Assembly (NCBI GenBank): GCA_001938995.1
Contig: MKZN01000004.1
Span: 186,001 to 250,000 of the forward strand
Source: Bacillus pumilus
GTDB lineage: Bacteria > Bacillota > Bacilli > Bacillales > Bacillaceae
Length of the DNA: 64,000 nt
Reading direction: 5' to 3'
Part shown: positions 21,643-30,293 of the stretch, piece by piece
How positions within the stretch are numbered: position 1 is the stretch's first letter
How the letters are laid out: each line of letters starts with the position of its first letter
Made by a program: the position numbers and the translations under genes
Notes under the pieces: model-generated
Seen by the model: the letters and a program-made list of their open reading frames with translations, nothing else
The model's database searches: none
Told to the model about the DNA's origin: nothing

Positions 21643-21689
21643 TCTAAGACGAACCTTGTGAAAACGTATTCTTTTATGTTGATGAGCAA

Positions 21690-21728
21690 ATAGTACCACT
21701 CTGTTTTTTCTATGTCAACGCTTTCTTT
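21690..21728 (-). promoter_or_regulatory. bglP promoter with overlapping cre
   Basis: TTGACA (21713-21718), 17-base spacer, TACTAT (21690-21695) on the minus strand. AGAAAGCGTTGACA overlaps the -35 and matches the cre consensus TGWAARCGYTWNCW at 12 of 14 positions, so catabolite repression by CcpA is likely. Confidence 0.75.
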
Positions 21729-21740
21729 TAAAATTCATCT

Positions 21741-22577
21741 TTATTTTTCTCTTTTAATTAAACGATTCAAGTGAATGGAGAGATAAAGCATTTCTTCTGA
21801 TGTGATATCACGGTGGTACGTTTGATAGACGTATTCTGCTATTTTCTTCGCACATTCGTATGCCTTCGGATATTTCACTTTGATCAACTGATATAAGTCT
21901 TGATCTTCACTGGCCAGTAATGTTTCGTTGATCAGACGTTGTACGAAAAAGCGTAAATGCGTGAGAAAACGGTAAAAGTTGAGAGAGTCCTCATCAAACT
22001 CCATGTTGAGATGATATTTCACAATGGTGAGAATGGCGTTGACTTCCTTCGTAATATTGACGGTTGTATTCATCTCCTCATTGAGCTCCGCATTAATAAT
22101 ATGCATCGCAATAAAGCCCGCTTCATCCTCGGGCAGTTGAATATGAAGACGCTCCTCAACCATGTCGAGACAATCCTTCGCAACGAGAAATTCATCTTTA
22201 TATAGACGTTTAATCTCCCATATAAGTGAATTTTCAATCAAATGATTTTTCTTTAATCGTTCGATGGCATAATGAATATGGTCTGCCATTGAAACGTGCA
22301 GACTCTCGTTTAATCTACGGTTCAGCTTTGTGTGTGCGTACTGAATCATTTCCTCTGTCACCTTGACTACATCATACGGAACCTCTTGAAGCAGCATTTT
22401 CATCCGCTCATGAACCGAGTGATCCTCCAGGCGAAAGACCTTATCAATTAACGCCTCATCCACCGGGTCTCCAGGTCGCCTTTGAAAGGCAATACCCCTA
22501 CCCATCACGACAATTTCTTTTCCCTGTTTATCTATCACACTAATGACATTATTGTTTAGAACCTTTTGTATCTGCAT
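21741..22577 (-). CDS. licT: Transcription antiterminator LicT
   Basis: BglG-family RNA-binding antiterminator of about 278 residues. The CAT RNA-binding domain (MQIQKVLNNNVISVIDKQGKEIVVMGRGIAF...) is followed by two PRDs with the phosphorylatable histidines in VSMADHIHYAI and GFIAMHIIN (PRD1) and LTHLRFF and LYLSIHLNRL (PRD2). ATG 22577 (GGAGG 9 bases upstream) fits the family N-terminus. It sits upstream of its RAT and terminator leader and bglP. Confidence 0.92.
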   Translation of the reverse strand: MQIQKVLNNNVISVIDKQGKEIVVMGRGIAFQRRPGDPVDEALIDKVFRLEDHSVHERMKMLLQEVPYDVVKVTEEMIQYAHTKLNRRLNESLHVSMADHIHYAIERLKKNHLIENSLIWEIKRLYKDEFLVAKDCLDMVEERLHIQLPEDEAGFIAMHIINAELNEEMNTTVNITKEVNAILTIVKYHLNMEFDEDSLNFYRFLTHLRFFVQRLINETLLASEDQDLYQLIKVKYPKAYECAKKIAEYVYQTYHRDITSEEMLYLSIHLNRLIKREK

Positions 22578-22764
22578 CTCCAAACACCTCCGTCTCTGAC
22601 CAACAAACTTCACGCAAAATATGCTCTCATCTTAACACAACTGTCACATCACTTGGCGCTTTTATATGACTTTTGCTATAGATTTCGTGTTGTTTCTACC
22701 CTTGTTCCTGCTTGGTCTAATCCATCTGTTGCCTGCATACAATAGACCGTGGAGGTGATGATAG

Positions 22765-22965
22765 ATGAAAGCTTTTTTTTGGTCAGTGCCTTATTTATTC
22801 ATGCTCATTCTGACCCTTGTTTTTCTAGGCATTGTGTTTTGGTTTAGTGGACAAGGCATGGATCAGCTATGGAGATATATTCTCATCTCGCTAATCACAG
22901 CAGCTGTTTTGCACGGGATCACCCGCTGGTTAAAATGTCACATCATACAAATCACATCAAAATAA
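22765..22965 (+). CDS. Small two-helix membrane protein
   Basis: 66 residues, with hydrophobic spans at about 5-28 and 38-54. A strong ribosome-binding site GGAGGTGATGATAG precedes the ATG and a terminator follows immediately. I do not recognise the family. It is monocistronic. Confidence 0.65.
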   Translation: MKAFFWSVPYLFMLILTLVFLGIVFWFSGQGMDQLWRYILISLITAAVLHGITRWLKCHIIQITSK

Positions 22966-22998
22966 AAAAGGCTGCCCGAATAGATTAGGCAGCCTTTA
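22966..22998. terminator. Terminator, small membrane protein
   Basis: AAAGGCTGCC and GGCAGCCTTT flank an 11-base loop. Confidence 0.75.
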
Positions 22999-23113
22999 CG
23001 GACGATATAAATCCGTCCCCATCTTTTGAGAAAAACAAAAAAGAAAGAGAAAATGGCTTCCTCTTCCTTTTGTACACCCTGATGAATGAAAAAGAATAAT
23101 AGGGAGACCCCTT

Positions 23114-24082
23114 TTATCCTTGTGAAATCGCTTGTTCATTTTCAATCACAGCTAATCTTGCTTGAACCTCTTCTTCAGACAAATTGTGCTGTTTCACATA
23201 GAGATTCCGTTCACTTGTACGACATTCGTGACTGCAACTGCGCATGTATTTATGCTCATTTTCTTCGGTTACAATCATTTTTCGGTTGCATGCAGGGTTC
23301 GCACAGTTCACATAACGCTCGCAAGGCTCACCAGAGAAGAAATCCTTCCCGACAACCACGTGCTCTGTTTGATTCACTGGCACTGTTAAGCGGTTATCGA
23401 ACACATAACATTGACCATCCCATAGCTTCCCTTGTACTTCTGGGTCTTTCCCGTAAGTCACAATTCCACCATCAAGCTGAGATACGTCTTCAAAACCTTC
23501 ACGCTTTAACCAGCCAGAGAATTTCTCACAGCGTACACCGCCTGTACAGTAAGTGAGAATTTTTTTCCCTTCAAGAATGTCCTTGTTATCACGAATCCAT
23601 TCAGGTAGTTCACGGAATGTCTCGATATCAGGGCGCACCGCTCCTCTAAAATGACCTACATCAAATTCATAGTCATTCCGCGCATCAATCACCACTGTGT
23701 CAGGCGATTGCATTTGCTCGTAAAATTCGACAGGACTAAGATGTGTACCCGTCAGCTCTAATGGATTCACATCATCTTCAAGGCTTAAATTCACCAATTC
23801 ATTGCGATGGCGAACATGCATTTTCTTAAACGCATGACCATCCGCTTCGTCAATTTTAATGGGCATAGACGCAAAACGAGGATCTTCTTTTAATGCTTGC
23901 ATATACTGATCCGTTTGCTCAATCGTTCCAGAAACGGTTCCGTTGATGCCCTCTGATGAAACCAAAATACGTCCTAACAAACCAAGTTCCTTACAGAATG
24001 CTAGATGCTCTGCCGTAAACGTCTCTGGGTCCTCAATGGGGACATATTGATAGTAAAGTAATACACGATATTGTTTGTCCAT
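23114..24082 (-). CDS. trhO: tRNA U34 hydroxylase, rhodanese-related
   Basis: Rhodanese-fold protein (about 322 residues from ATG 24082, with AGAGGTG 9 bases upstream) of the YbfQ/TrhO type. The family catalyses oxygen-dependent 5-hydroxyuridine formation at tRNA position 34. The active-site loop is [12 protein letters not shown] near residue 180. A C-terminal cysteine-rich segment ([16 protein letters not shown]...CSHECRTS) is typical of the family. It is monocistronic, with nothing recognised in the leader. Confidence 0.9.
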   Translation of the reverse strand: MDKQYRVLLYYQYVPIEDPETFTAEHLAFCKELGLLGRILVSSEGINGTVSGTIEQTDQYMQALKEDPRFASMPIKIDEADGHAFKKMHVRHRNELVNLSLEDDVNPLELTGTHLSPVEFYEQMQSPDTVVIDARNDYEFDVGHFRGAVRPDIETFRELPEWIRDNKDILEGKKILTYCTGGVRCEKFSGWLKREGFEDVSQLDGGIVTYGKDPEVQGKLWDGQCYVFDNRLTVPVNQTEHVVVGKDFFSGEPCERYVNCANPACNRKMIVTEENEHKYMRSCSHECRTSERNLYVKQHNLSEEEVQARLAVIENEQAISQG

Positions 24083-24215
24083 ATATATAAACACCTCTTA
24101 AAATTAATGAAAACATACCATGCTTTATCATACAGGAAATAGATGCCTAAAGGCAATGTCAGTACGCAAATTCCATAAAACGGATGATTCAATCAACCCC
24201 TATGAACGAGAAAAA

Positions 24216-24256
24216 AGACAAAGGGCTAAAATAGGGATCATTTTAGCCCTTTGTCA
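24216..24256 (-). terminator. Hairpin repeated at 34.1 kb
   Basis: GACAAAGGGCTAAAAT pairs with ATTTTAGCCCTTTGTC. The same 16-base arms recur at 34106-34144. Here it lies beyond the DUF523 remnant. Confidence 0.7.
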
Positions 24257-24276
24257 GCCACAAGATTGACTTTCTT

Positions 24277-24745
24277 TTAAAAATCAAAGTTATCAGGATC
24301 TGGACCTGTCGGCTCGTCTTCATTCAATTGATCGATGCTTCCCACTTCCTCATGGCGACCACCATCGCCAGGCTTCGTTTTCCCGCTAAAATCTCCTTGA
24401 TAAATCATCTGGCTACCCCAAAACGGACTGTACTCTTTTAGCACAACCGCTGGCGCTTCAAGTGCCTGAACCTGTTCAAGCGTGTCTTTCGCCCCTTTGA
24501 CATACATCTCTGTGACATCTGTTCCATGTACATCAACAACAGAAGCGAGCCCTTGTAAGACATCATGTCCATCTCCGCCAACAATTTCTGCCGGAGGTCT
24601 CGGTGTTGAGAAGCCGCCAAGAAGCTCGGGGCAAATGGTGACTGCCTTCCCTTTAAGAACAAGTTCTTCGATCTGTTGATCCAGTCGATGGCTACCATTA
24701 TCACCGGACCTTTAACCCAGCCAGACAAGCACTGACAACAATCAT
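24277..24745 (-). pseudogene. DUF523 protein, frameshifted
   Basis: The ATG at 24745 overlaps the stop of the preceding gene (ATGA) and opens with MIVVSACLAGLKVR, the DUF523 N-terminus. Two in-frame stops follow (TGATAA). A two-base deletion explains this, because the next frame continues SHRLDQQIEELVLKGKAVTICPELLGGFSTPRPPAEI...MYVKGAKDTLEQV...LKEYSPFWGS. After KTKPGDG the frame is disrupted a second time and ends in an unrelated tail. DUF523 proteins are about 145 residues, and this copy is non-functional as read. Confidence 0.8.
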
Positions 24746-24990
24746 GCCTCTTCCTTTTTTCTTTCTCTATTTTCTTCCCATAAGCTTGACTTGAAATAGA
24801 TACACAACGGGAAATAGAGCAACGTGTATAACAAAAAAGGAAGGGCGCAATACAAAGCAGCAATCCAAACCTGTTCTTCGACACCTACGATCCCAAAATA
24901 ATAAACAAATAATAGCAGGCTGACAAACAACCCAACAATCGGCATGATGAATACAAACTTTTTAATTTTTCCCATAATATCCCTTGTCAA
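24742..24990 (-). CDS. DUF3899-like small membrane protein
   Basis: 82 residues from TTG 24990, chosen because AAGGGGG is 7 bases upstream. Two transmembrane helices (FVFIMPIVGLFVSLLLFVYYF and WIAALYCALPFLLYTLLYF) and a charged tail ENRERKKEEA are seen. It is coupled to the DUF523 gene by a 4-base overlap. Function is unknown. Confidence 0.6.
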   Translation of the reverse strand: MTRDIMGKIKKFVFIMPIVGLFVSLLLFVYYFGIVGVEEQVWIAALYCALPFLLYTLLYFPLCIYFKSSLWEENRERKKEEA

Positions 24991-25047
24991 TAAAAGTCCC
25001 CCTTTTGATCCTAACCAAAGGCAATATATGTTAATTCTACCATATAA

Positions 25048-25092
25048 AAAAACCGACAACATCTAGTTTGTCAGGTGCTCTCGGTTTTTTAC
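25048..25092 (-). terminator. marR terminator
   Basis: AAAAAACCGA and TCGGTTTTTT enclose an inner hairpin directly after the MarR stop. Confidence 0.75.
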
Positions 25093-25094
25093 AT

Positions 25095-25553
25095 CTATAT
25101 TTTTCCCTTCCAAGCCTTCAAAAAACGTTCAATCACTTGTAACTCATCTGCAGGAAATTGGCTCAGAAATTCTAAGTAGGTAGTGACAGCCCTTTCATGA
25201 AGCTCATCATACAATGATGCCAATTTCGTTCCTTCCTCTGTCAATGAATAATAAACGGACTTTTTATCCCCCTGACGATGGCGATAATGCACCATTCCCT
25301 TTTCAATGAGCTTCTTGACTGCCTTTGTAATCGCTGGCTTTGATAGTTTGAGTTGTTGTGAAAGAAATGTATTATTTGATTCGTCGGGATTCGCTTGTAT
25401 CATCGATAAAATGTGTAGCTGTGTGAGTGTCCAATCTTGGTTGAGTGTATCAGTCGTGGTTATCAGTGGGTCTGTAGGGTCGTGTCGTCTTTTTTCCCTA
25501 TGCATAATCAGATCTTGAATCGCTTTTAATACCATCTGCTCGTTAGTTTCCAT
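25095..25553 (-). CDS. MarR family regulator
   Basis: About 152 residues. The winged helix reads NTFLSQQLKLSKPAITKAVKKLIEKGMVHYRHRQGDKKSVYYSLTEEG, in the sequence style of the YhbI/BadR-type Bacillus MarR proteins. ATG 25553 (METNEQ) has GGAGG 5 bases upstream; the GTG at 25565 would overlap the ribosome-binding site. It is divergent from a degraded MaoC gene, which was probably its original target. The regulator has outlived that gene. Confidence 0.8.
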   Translation of the reverse strand: METNEQMVLKAIQDLIMHREKRRHDPTDPLITTTDTLNQDWTLTQLHILSMIQANPDESNNTFLSQQLKLSKPAITKAVKKLIEKGMVHYRHRQGDKKSVYYSLTEEGTKLASLYDELHERAVTTYLEFLSQFPADELQVIERFLKAWKGKI

Positions 25554-25796
25554 CTGAACCTCCACTTTTAACTGATAAATAAAATGGTACTAATAATCAA
25601 GAAAGGAGTCAAAAGAAATGAAGATGCAAAAAAAAGAACAGTCCATCTGACCCGATTCATGTAAGAACTTTTCTACTAGATTGTTCTGGATTACTGCAAT
25701 CGTTCAACAAACAAGCTAACTGTGAAGCACACACCAAAAGTGCATGTAGAGTCATTCACTCCTTTGGTACATTTTAAAAAAGGAGCTGAATGCAAG

Positions 25797-26169
25797 ATGG
25801 TTCAACCAGGTGAACAATTTCAAACAAGCAGAACGTATACACATGAAGACATCATTCAATTTGGAGAAAGACGGGCGATCTCGGAAAATACCATACCGAG
25901 CTGGGTGACAGGGGCTGGCGAATGGTTTATGGCTTTCTCACAGCGAGTCTAACCACTAAGCTTGGCGATGAGTTTCATTTTATCAGCCATGTCATGATAT
26001 GTACTTCACCCGCCCTGTTTACACAGGTGATACTATTACATGCTTGATGGCTGTCACAAAGGTCGAATCCCTTGAACAATATGACCGTTTCCACCGGTTT
26101 TCTCGCTATATCAACAAGCATGGTGAGGAGGTGATCACAGGAAAAAGTGAAGGAGTGATTCTAAAATAG
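25797..26169 (+). pseudogene. MaoC-like dehydratase remnant
   Basis: The ATG at 25797 opens MVQPGEQFQTSRTYTHEDIIQFGE, the N-terminus of MaoC/hot-dog hydratase-like proteins. The rest is spread over other frames: a +1 frame reads GDLGKYHTELGDRGWRMVYGFLTASLTTKLG, and a third reads RPVYTGDTITC...YINKHGEEVITGKSEGVILK before TAG 26167. At least two frameshifts are present. The gene is divergent from the MarR regulator. Confidence 0.75.
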
Positions 26170-26182
26170 AAGAACGATATGA

Positions 26183-26208
26183 AAAAAGCTGCCTGATCAC
26201 AGGCAGCT
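26183..26208 (-). terminator. Hairpin after pbuE
   Basis: AGCTGCCTG-ATCA-CAGGCAGCT is a perfect stem overlapping the end of pbuE. The minus-strand tail is TTTTTTC. Confidence 0.7.
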
Positions 26209-27379
26209 ACTCGGTACGATTTTGACGTTCCATATAAAGTGGTGGCTTTCTTAATGAAATCACCGCACAGCTAAGTGCAATCAGCACAAACACTGCGCCG
26301 AATTTAGCCAAATCAACCGATGAACCAGTCATGGTAAACAGAACACCGCCCACTGCGGAACCAATGGAGATCCCCAGTTGCAAAGCAGACGTGTTTAAAC
26401 TTTGCTGAATATCAGACGTCACTGGATCTGTTTGAATCAAGTAGCTTTGCAGAGCAGGTGTCAATGCCCAGCTGAGTGCCCCCCATAGGACGACCATCAC
26501 CATAAACAGCCCAAACACACCTGCTGTATAAGGAATCGTGAACATCACAATCGCAAAAGAGATCGTGACAAACAATATGGCTTTTCCTGACCCCATCTTG
26601 TCACTAAGCCAGCCACCAAAACCATTTCCACCAATCGATGCAAGCCCAAATACCAAATAACAAATACTAATCCAAAACGGTGTCATATGCAGGACTTCCA
26701 TGAGAAACGGGGTAAAATAAGAATAAAGCATATAATGACCAGCAAGCATAAACAAACTAATCAAGTGTGCACTATAAATTTTCGGATGCCCTAAAGCACG
26801 AATCTGTTCTCTAAGAGGCGTAACCTTTTCGACAGGCATTTTTTCCAAAAGAAAATAGATCAGCACCATTGAAATAGTGGACAGGATACTGATTCCTAAA
26901 AACATCACTCTCCAGCCGAAGCTTTCCGTAATAAAAATCCCAATCGGTACACCAAGAACTAGGGATGAACTAATCCCAATAAAAATCAGACCTAATGCTT
27001 TCGCTCGGTGTGCTGGCTCCACCAATTTGGCGGTAATTGTCAGCGATAAGACCACCACAAGAGCTGTACTCATCGCAATCAACACTCTTGATATCATCAC
27101 AAGGGCAAAGGTTGAGCTAAAGTAAGTGAACACATTCCCTATTGTAAACACGAATAACGCGATCAAGTACAGACGCTTTCGTTCAATTTTGGCTGTGACC
27201 GTGAGCAACACTGGTGCTGAAATGGCATACACAATCGCAAAAACTGTGATGAGCTGTCCAGCAGTCGCAAGAGATACATTTAAATCCTCTGCAAGACTTG
27301 GCAAAATACCGCCGACCACAAGCTCAACTAATCCAACCGCAAACGTAGATACGGCTAATAAATATACTCTCCAGTTCAT
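26207..27379 (-). CDS. pbuE: Purine efflux pump PbuE
   Basis: MFS exporter of hypoxanthine and adenine bases, about 390 residues with 12 transmembrane segments. It begins MNWRVYLLAVSTFAVGLVELVVGGILP, close to B. subtilis PbuE (MNFKVFLLA..., 388 aa recalled). The ATG at 27379 has AAGGG 9 bases upstream. The upstream adenine riboswitch with a terminator is the same arrangement as in B. subtilis and makes the assignment firm. Adenine binding would disrupt the terminator and allow expression. Confidence 0.93.
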   Translation of the reverse strand: MNWRVYLLAVSTFAVGLVELVVGGILPSLAEDLNVSLATAGQLITVFAIVYAISAPVLLTVTAKIERKRLYLIALFVFTIGNVFTYFSSTFALVMISRVLIAMSTALVVVLSLTITAKLVEPAHRAKALGLIFIGISSSLVLGVPIGIFITESFGWRVMFLGISILSTISMVLIYFLLEKMPVEKVTPLREQIRALGHPKIYSAHLISLFMLAGHYMLYSYFTPFLMEVLHMTPFWISICYLVFGLASIGGNGFGGWLSDKMGSGKAILFVTISFAIVMFTIPYTAGVFGLFMVMVVLWGALSWALTPALQSYLIQTDPVTSDIQQSLNTSALQLGISIGSAVGGVLFTMTGSSVDLAKFGAVFVLIALSCAVISLRKPPLYMERQNRTE

Positions 27380-27433
27380 GTCAAACATCCCTTCTTTCTA
27401 TCTTAGCTTTCACTCTAGAATCAGGGTGTAGAC

Positions 27434-27490
27434 AAACAAAAAAACCCTGATTACAAAAAAGAGAAAGCGCGCTTTTGTAATCAGGATTTA
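27434..27490 (-). terminator. Riboswitch expression-platform terminator
   Basis: CCTGATTACAAAA (27476-27486 side) pairs with TTTTTTGTAATCAGG and is followed by TTTTTTT. Its 5' arm is the 3' strand of the aptamer P1, so the two folds exclude each other. Confidence 0.88.
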
Positions 27491-27539
27491 TCGGATCCTG
27501 GTAGAAACCCTCAAACCATATTATTGAGGTTATACAAGT
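27473..27539 (-). ncRNA. Adenine riboswitch aptamer (purine class)
   Basis: On the minus strand: P1 (CTTGTAT...TTACAAAAG), P2/J region AATATGGTTTGAGGG, J2/3 TTCTACC, and J3/1 ending in GATTAC. The base that selects the purine is U (GAUUAC), as in pbuE, and not C as in guanine aptamers such as xpt. It precedes pbuE. Confidence 0.93.
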
Positions 27540-27670
27540 CTATATTTTTTCTTCAAATATATTAGCATAGCCTTACATAAGGTGCAAGCTTCTACAAAGG
27601 ATAGTATTTAATTTTAATTGGCAATTTAAAAATGGAAAATACATTCTTAGCTCTTTTAATATTATTAAAA

Positions 27671-27718
27671 ATTAAAAGGAAAGCTCACCTTTGATGACGA
27701 GATGAGCTTTCCTTTTTT
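27671..27718 (-). terminator. Terminator of the XRE/small membrane operon
   Basis: AAAAGGAAAGCTCA and TGAGCTTTCCTTTT form a 14-bp stem overlapping the last gene's stop and followed by AATTTTT. Confidence 0.85.
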
Positions 27719-27875
27719 ACGAACTATGTTTAATTTGTTTGCGTTTATAGAGTAAAAATACACTATAAAAAATGCTTACAACAATACATGCTGACCCCCA
27801 TTGATTTCCTTGTGTCATTAATCCTATCCCTAACAAAATCAATAAACCAATAATAATATTATTTAACATTTTCAT
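27717..27875 (-). CDS. Small membrane protein, end of XRE operon
   Basis: 52 residues (MKMLNNIIIGLLILLGIGL...RKQIKHSS) with two hydrophobic spans and a basic tail. AGAGGAGG is 8 bases before the ATG, and TAATG overlaps the preceding gene's stop. It lies next to the bacteriocin cluster, so an immunity role is possible but unproven. Confidence 0.65.
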   Translation of the reverse strand: MKMLNNIIIGLLILLGIGLMTQGNQWGSACIVVSIFYSVFLLYKRKQIKHSS

Positions 27876-28099
27876 TACGCATCCTCCTCTAATTTATTTA
27901 ATTTATTTTTCTTTGAATAGAGCACAACAAAGTATAGTGTTTGACCGATAAATAAAATGAGAAATTGCAAACCTAATTTTCCAGTTACAACAAAATCATA
28001 AGCTAACCAAATAAACAATGCAGCTGTATAAAATACGAATACAAATTTTAAAGCCTTATTAGATTGATATGTCTCAAATTCATCTGCTTTTTTAAAAAT
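27875..28099 (-). CDS. Two-helix membrane protein, apparent ATT start
   Basis: 74 residues: IFKKADEFETYQSN, then helices FVFVFYTAALFIWLAYDFVV and LQFLILFIGQTLYFVVLYS, then a charged tail. The frame is bounded upstream by the XRE stop TAG, and no ATG, GTG or TTG lies between. The only codon at proper distance (7 bases) from GGAGG is ATT at 28099. The composition resembles DUF6442-type partners of small XRE regulators. The unusual start would keep expression low. Confidence 0.6.
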   Translation of the reverse strand: MFKKADEFETYQSNKALKFVFVFYTAALFIWLAYDFVVTGKLGLQFLILFIGQTLYFVVLYSKKNKLNKLEEDA

Positions 28100-28117
28100 A
28101 TTATCGCCTCCACATCT

Positions 28118-28327
28118 CTAATCAGTATTATTTTCATGTAATGTAAAGATAGCTTCCACTGGTTCATTAAAATATTTTGCTAATTTCAATGACAATTCCA
28201 AGCTTGGATAGTAGTAGTTATTTTCAACAGCTACTATAGTCTGTCTTGTTACGTTCAATGCATTAGCCAAATCTTTTTGGGAAATTTTCCTTTTCTTTCT
28301 TAATAATTTGATGTTATTTTTTATCAT
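28118..28327 (-). CDS. XRE-family HTH regulator
   Basis: 69 residues; the HTH reads KISQKDLANALNVTRQTIVAVENNYYYPSLELSLKLAKYF. AGAAGGACAGGGT precedes the ATG. The upstream TATAAT sits inside an inverted repeat (TTGTTA...TAACAA), which suggests autorepression. It heads an operon of two small membrane proteins next to the circular bacteriocin genes. Confidence 0.85.
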   Translation of the reverse strand: MIKNNIKLLRKKRKISQKDLANALNVTRQTIVAVENNYYYPSLELSLKLAKYFNEPVEAIFTLHENNTD

Positions 28328-28348
28328 ACCCTGTCCTTCTGGATTGTT

Positions 28349-28369
28349 TTGTTAAAATCATTATAACAA
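28349..28369 (-). promoter_or_regulatory. XRE operon promoter/operator
   Basis: On the minus strand TTGTTATAATGATTTTAACAA contains a -10 TATAAT within a dyad of TTGTTA and TAACAA. Its position over the -10 fits repression by the small XRE protein. Confidence 0.55.
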
Positions 28370-28416
28370 GACAATTCAAAAAAGTAAAGATATCTTGTCA
28401 TTTATAAAAGAACATT

Positions 28417-29616
28417 TCACTCATACATCAATGATTCAGATGGATGATGACGTGCAGCTCTACTCGCTGGAATTATCCCAAAGATTACACCAATAAAAAT
28501 AGACAACATACTACTTAAGATAATTGAAGGTATACTAACCAGCACTGGGAATTCGGTAAAATAAGATACAATAACACCCCCAGTTAATCCTAACAAAATC
28601 CCAATTATCCCTCCTGTGAATGAGATGACTAATGACTCAAACAGAAATTGAGTTAAAATTTGTCCTTTAGTTGCACCTAAAGACATTCTTAACCCTATTT
28701 CTCGTGTTCTTTCCGTTACTGTAACCAACATCATATTCATAATACCAATGCCACCTACAATTAATGAAATACCAGCAACACTGCCTATGATCAAAGTCAA
28801 AATACTTGTCACCGCAGAAATTCCCTTTTCTACATCCTTAATATTAAATATTTGATATTCTCCTTCTAAAAAAGTAGGCTTTGTTTCATTCAACCATTTA
28901 GCTACCTCATTAGCCGTTTCAACTAAGTCATTAGAATCTTCAGTTTTTATTGAAACTGATTGTATTTTATCTGTATTAAAGGTTAATGGCCAAGAATAAA
29001 AAGGCATTATGATTTCAGGAAAACTCAAACTACCACCATCAGACTCATATACTCCTGATATTATGTATGGTGTATCTCTTATTTCTATTATTTCTCCGAC
29101 AACATCATCAGAGTTATATAATTCTAATGCAGCATTTTTACTAAAATAAACACTATTTTGCATTTGATTAAAGTTTTCCTCTTTTATATTTCTACCATTA
29201 ATCATCTCTAATGAATTGACCTGAATGTAATCATAATTTACTCCAATTACATTTAACCTTTTATCAATATTCTTATCATCGATAAATAATTCAACGCTAT
29301 TATTTTTAATAATGACGTTTTGCAGTTGAAATTTTTGTTTCATTGCTAATAATTTATTTTCTTCAAAAATAGGAGTATCTTGATTATCATAAATGGAAGT
29401 TAAATTTTCATCCAGGTATTGAATTCCAATTGTGCCATCGCTATTTCCAATAATATTCTCTTTGAGTAAATGCTCCCCACCTTTTCCAATAGCTACGATT
29501 AATAAAATAGAACTTATCCCTATTATTATTCCAAGCATCGTGAGAATCGTTCTTAGTTTATGTGCCATAATAGAACTATAAGCCATTCGGAAATTGTCTA
29601 AAAACAAACCTTTCAC
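28417..29616 (-). CDS. MacB/FtsX-type ABC permease
   Basis: 399 residues: an N-terminal transmembrane helix (KLRTILTMLGIIIGISSILLIVAIG), a large extracytoplasmic domain (about 50-270), and three C-terminal helices with the family motif VTERTREIGLRMSLGATKGQI. It overlaps the ATPase gene by 4 bases. In this divergent cluster it probably exports or removes the circular bacteriocin, as the accessory ABC systems of AS-48-type clusters do (inference). Confidence 0.87.
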   Translation of the reverse strand: MKGLFLDNFRMAYSSIMAHKLRTILTMLGIIIGISSILLIVAIGKGGEHLLKENIIGNSDGTIGIQYLDENLTSIYDNQDTPIFEENKLLAMKQKFQLQNVIIKNNSVELFIDDKNIDKRLNVIGVNYDYIQVNSLEMINGRNIKEENFNQMQNSVYFSKNAALELYNSDDVVGEIIEIRDTPYIISGVYESDGGSLSFPEIIMPFYSWPLTFNTDKIQSVSIKTEDSNDLVETANEVAKWLNETKPTFLEGEYQIFNIKDVEKGISAVTSILTLIIGSVAGISLIVGGIGIMNMMLVTVTERTREIGLRMSLGATKGQILTQFLFESLVISFTGGIIGILLGLTGGVIVSYFTEFPVLVSIPSIILSSMLSIFIGVIFGIIPASRAARHHPSESLMYE

Positions 29617-30293
29617 TCCTTATTTTTAGAATCAAATAAAATTTGGCCATCTACTAAAGTAATTCTTCTTGTTGCATAATTAGCTACATCCTCTTCATGA
29701 GTAACTAAAATAATTGTAGTTCCCTTTCTATGAATTGACATTAAAAGATCCATAATAATCGTTGTATTAGTAGAATCTAGTGATCCCGTTGGCTCATCTG
29801 CAATTAAATAATGCGGTTCAGTTACAAGAGCTCTAGCTATAGCAACCCTCTGTTTCTGTCCACCCGACAACTGAGTAGGATATTTTTTCTCCATTCCTCC
29901 TAATCCCACTCTATCTAAAGCATTTAGGGCCAATATTTTTCTCTTTCTTTTTTTTATCCTCTTGTATATTAATGGTAAGATAACATTATCTAACACACTC
30001 AATCTAGGTAATAAATTGAAATTTTGAAATATAAACCCGATTTTATCTTTCCTAACCCCTGATAATTGGTTGTTGTTATAGTTAGTGATATCTTCATTGT
30101 TAATATAAATATGTCCACTTGAAGGTTTATTAAGACAACCTAAAATATTTAATAATGTTGTTTTACCTGAACCTGAGGGACCCATTATACTTAAAAATTC
30201 ATTCTGCTTTATATCAAGATTAATATTATGTAATATATTTATTTCTTCTTCCTCTGACCGATAACTCTTTGATATACTTCTTAGACTAATCAT
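29613..30293 (-). CDS. ABC transporter ATP-binding protein, LolD/MacB type
   Basis: 226 residues: Walker A GPSGSGKTTLL (about 38), signature LSGGQKQR, Walker B LIADEPTGSLD and H-loop VTHEE. It lies between the HlyD-like adaptor and the FtsX-type permease with 4-base overlaps on both sides, so the three form one MacAB-like unit. Confidence 0.9.
   Translation of the reverse strand: MISLRSISKSYRSEEEEINILHNINLDIKQNEFLSIMGPSGSGKTTLLNILGCLNKPSSGHIYINNEDITNYNNNQLSGVRKDKIGFIFQNFNLLPRLSVLDNVILPLIYKRIKKRKRKILALNALDRVGLGGMEKKYPTQLSGGQKQRVAIARALVTEPHYLIADEPTGSLDSTNTTIIMDLLMSIHRKGTTIILVTHEEDVANYATRRITLVDGQILFDSKNKE

Noticed and set aside
23114-24082. Rhodanese as part of the persulfide operon
   Set aside because: Its C-terminal Cys-rich region and length are those of TrhO; it stands alone 11 kb from the yrk genes and lacks their operator.
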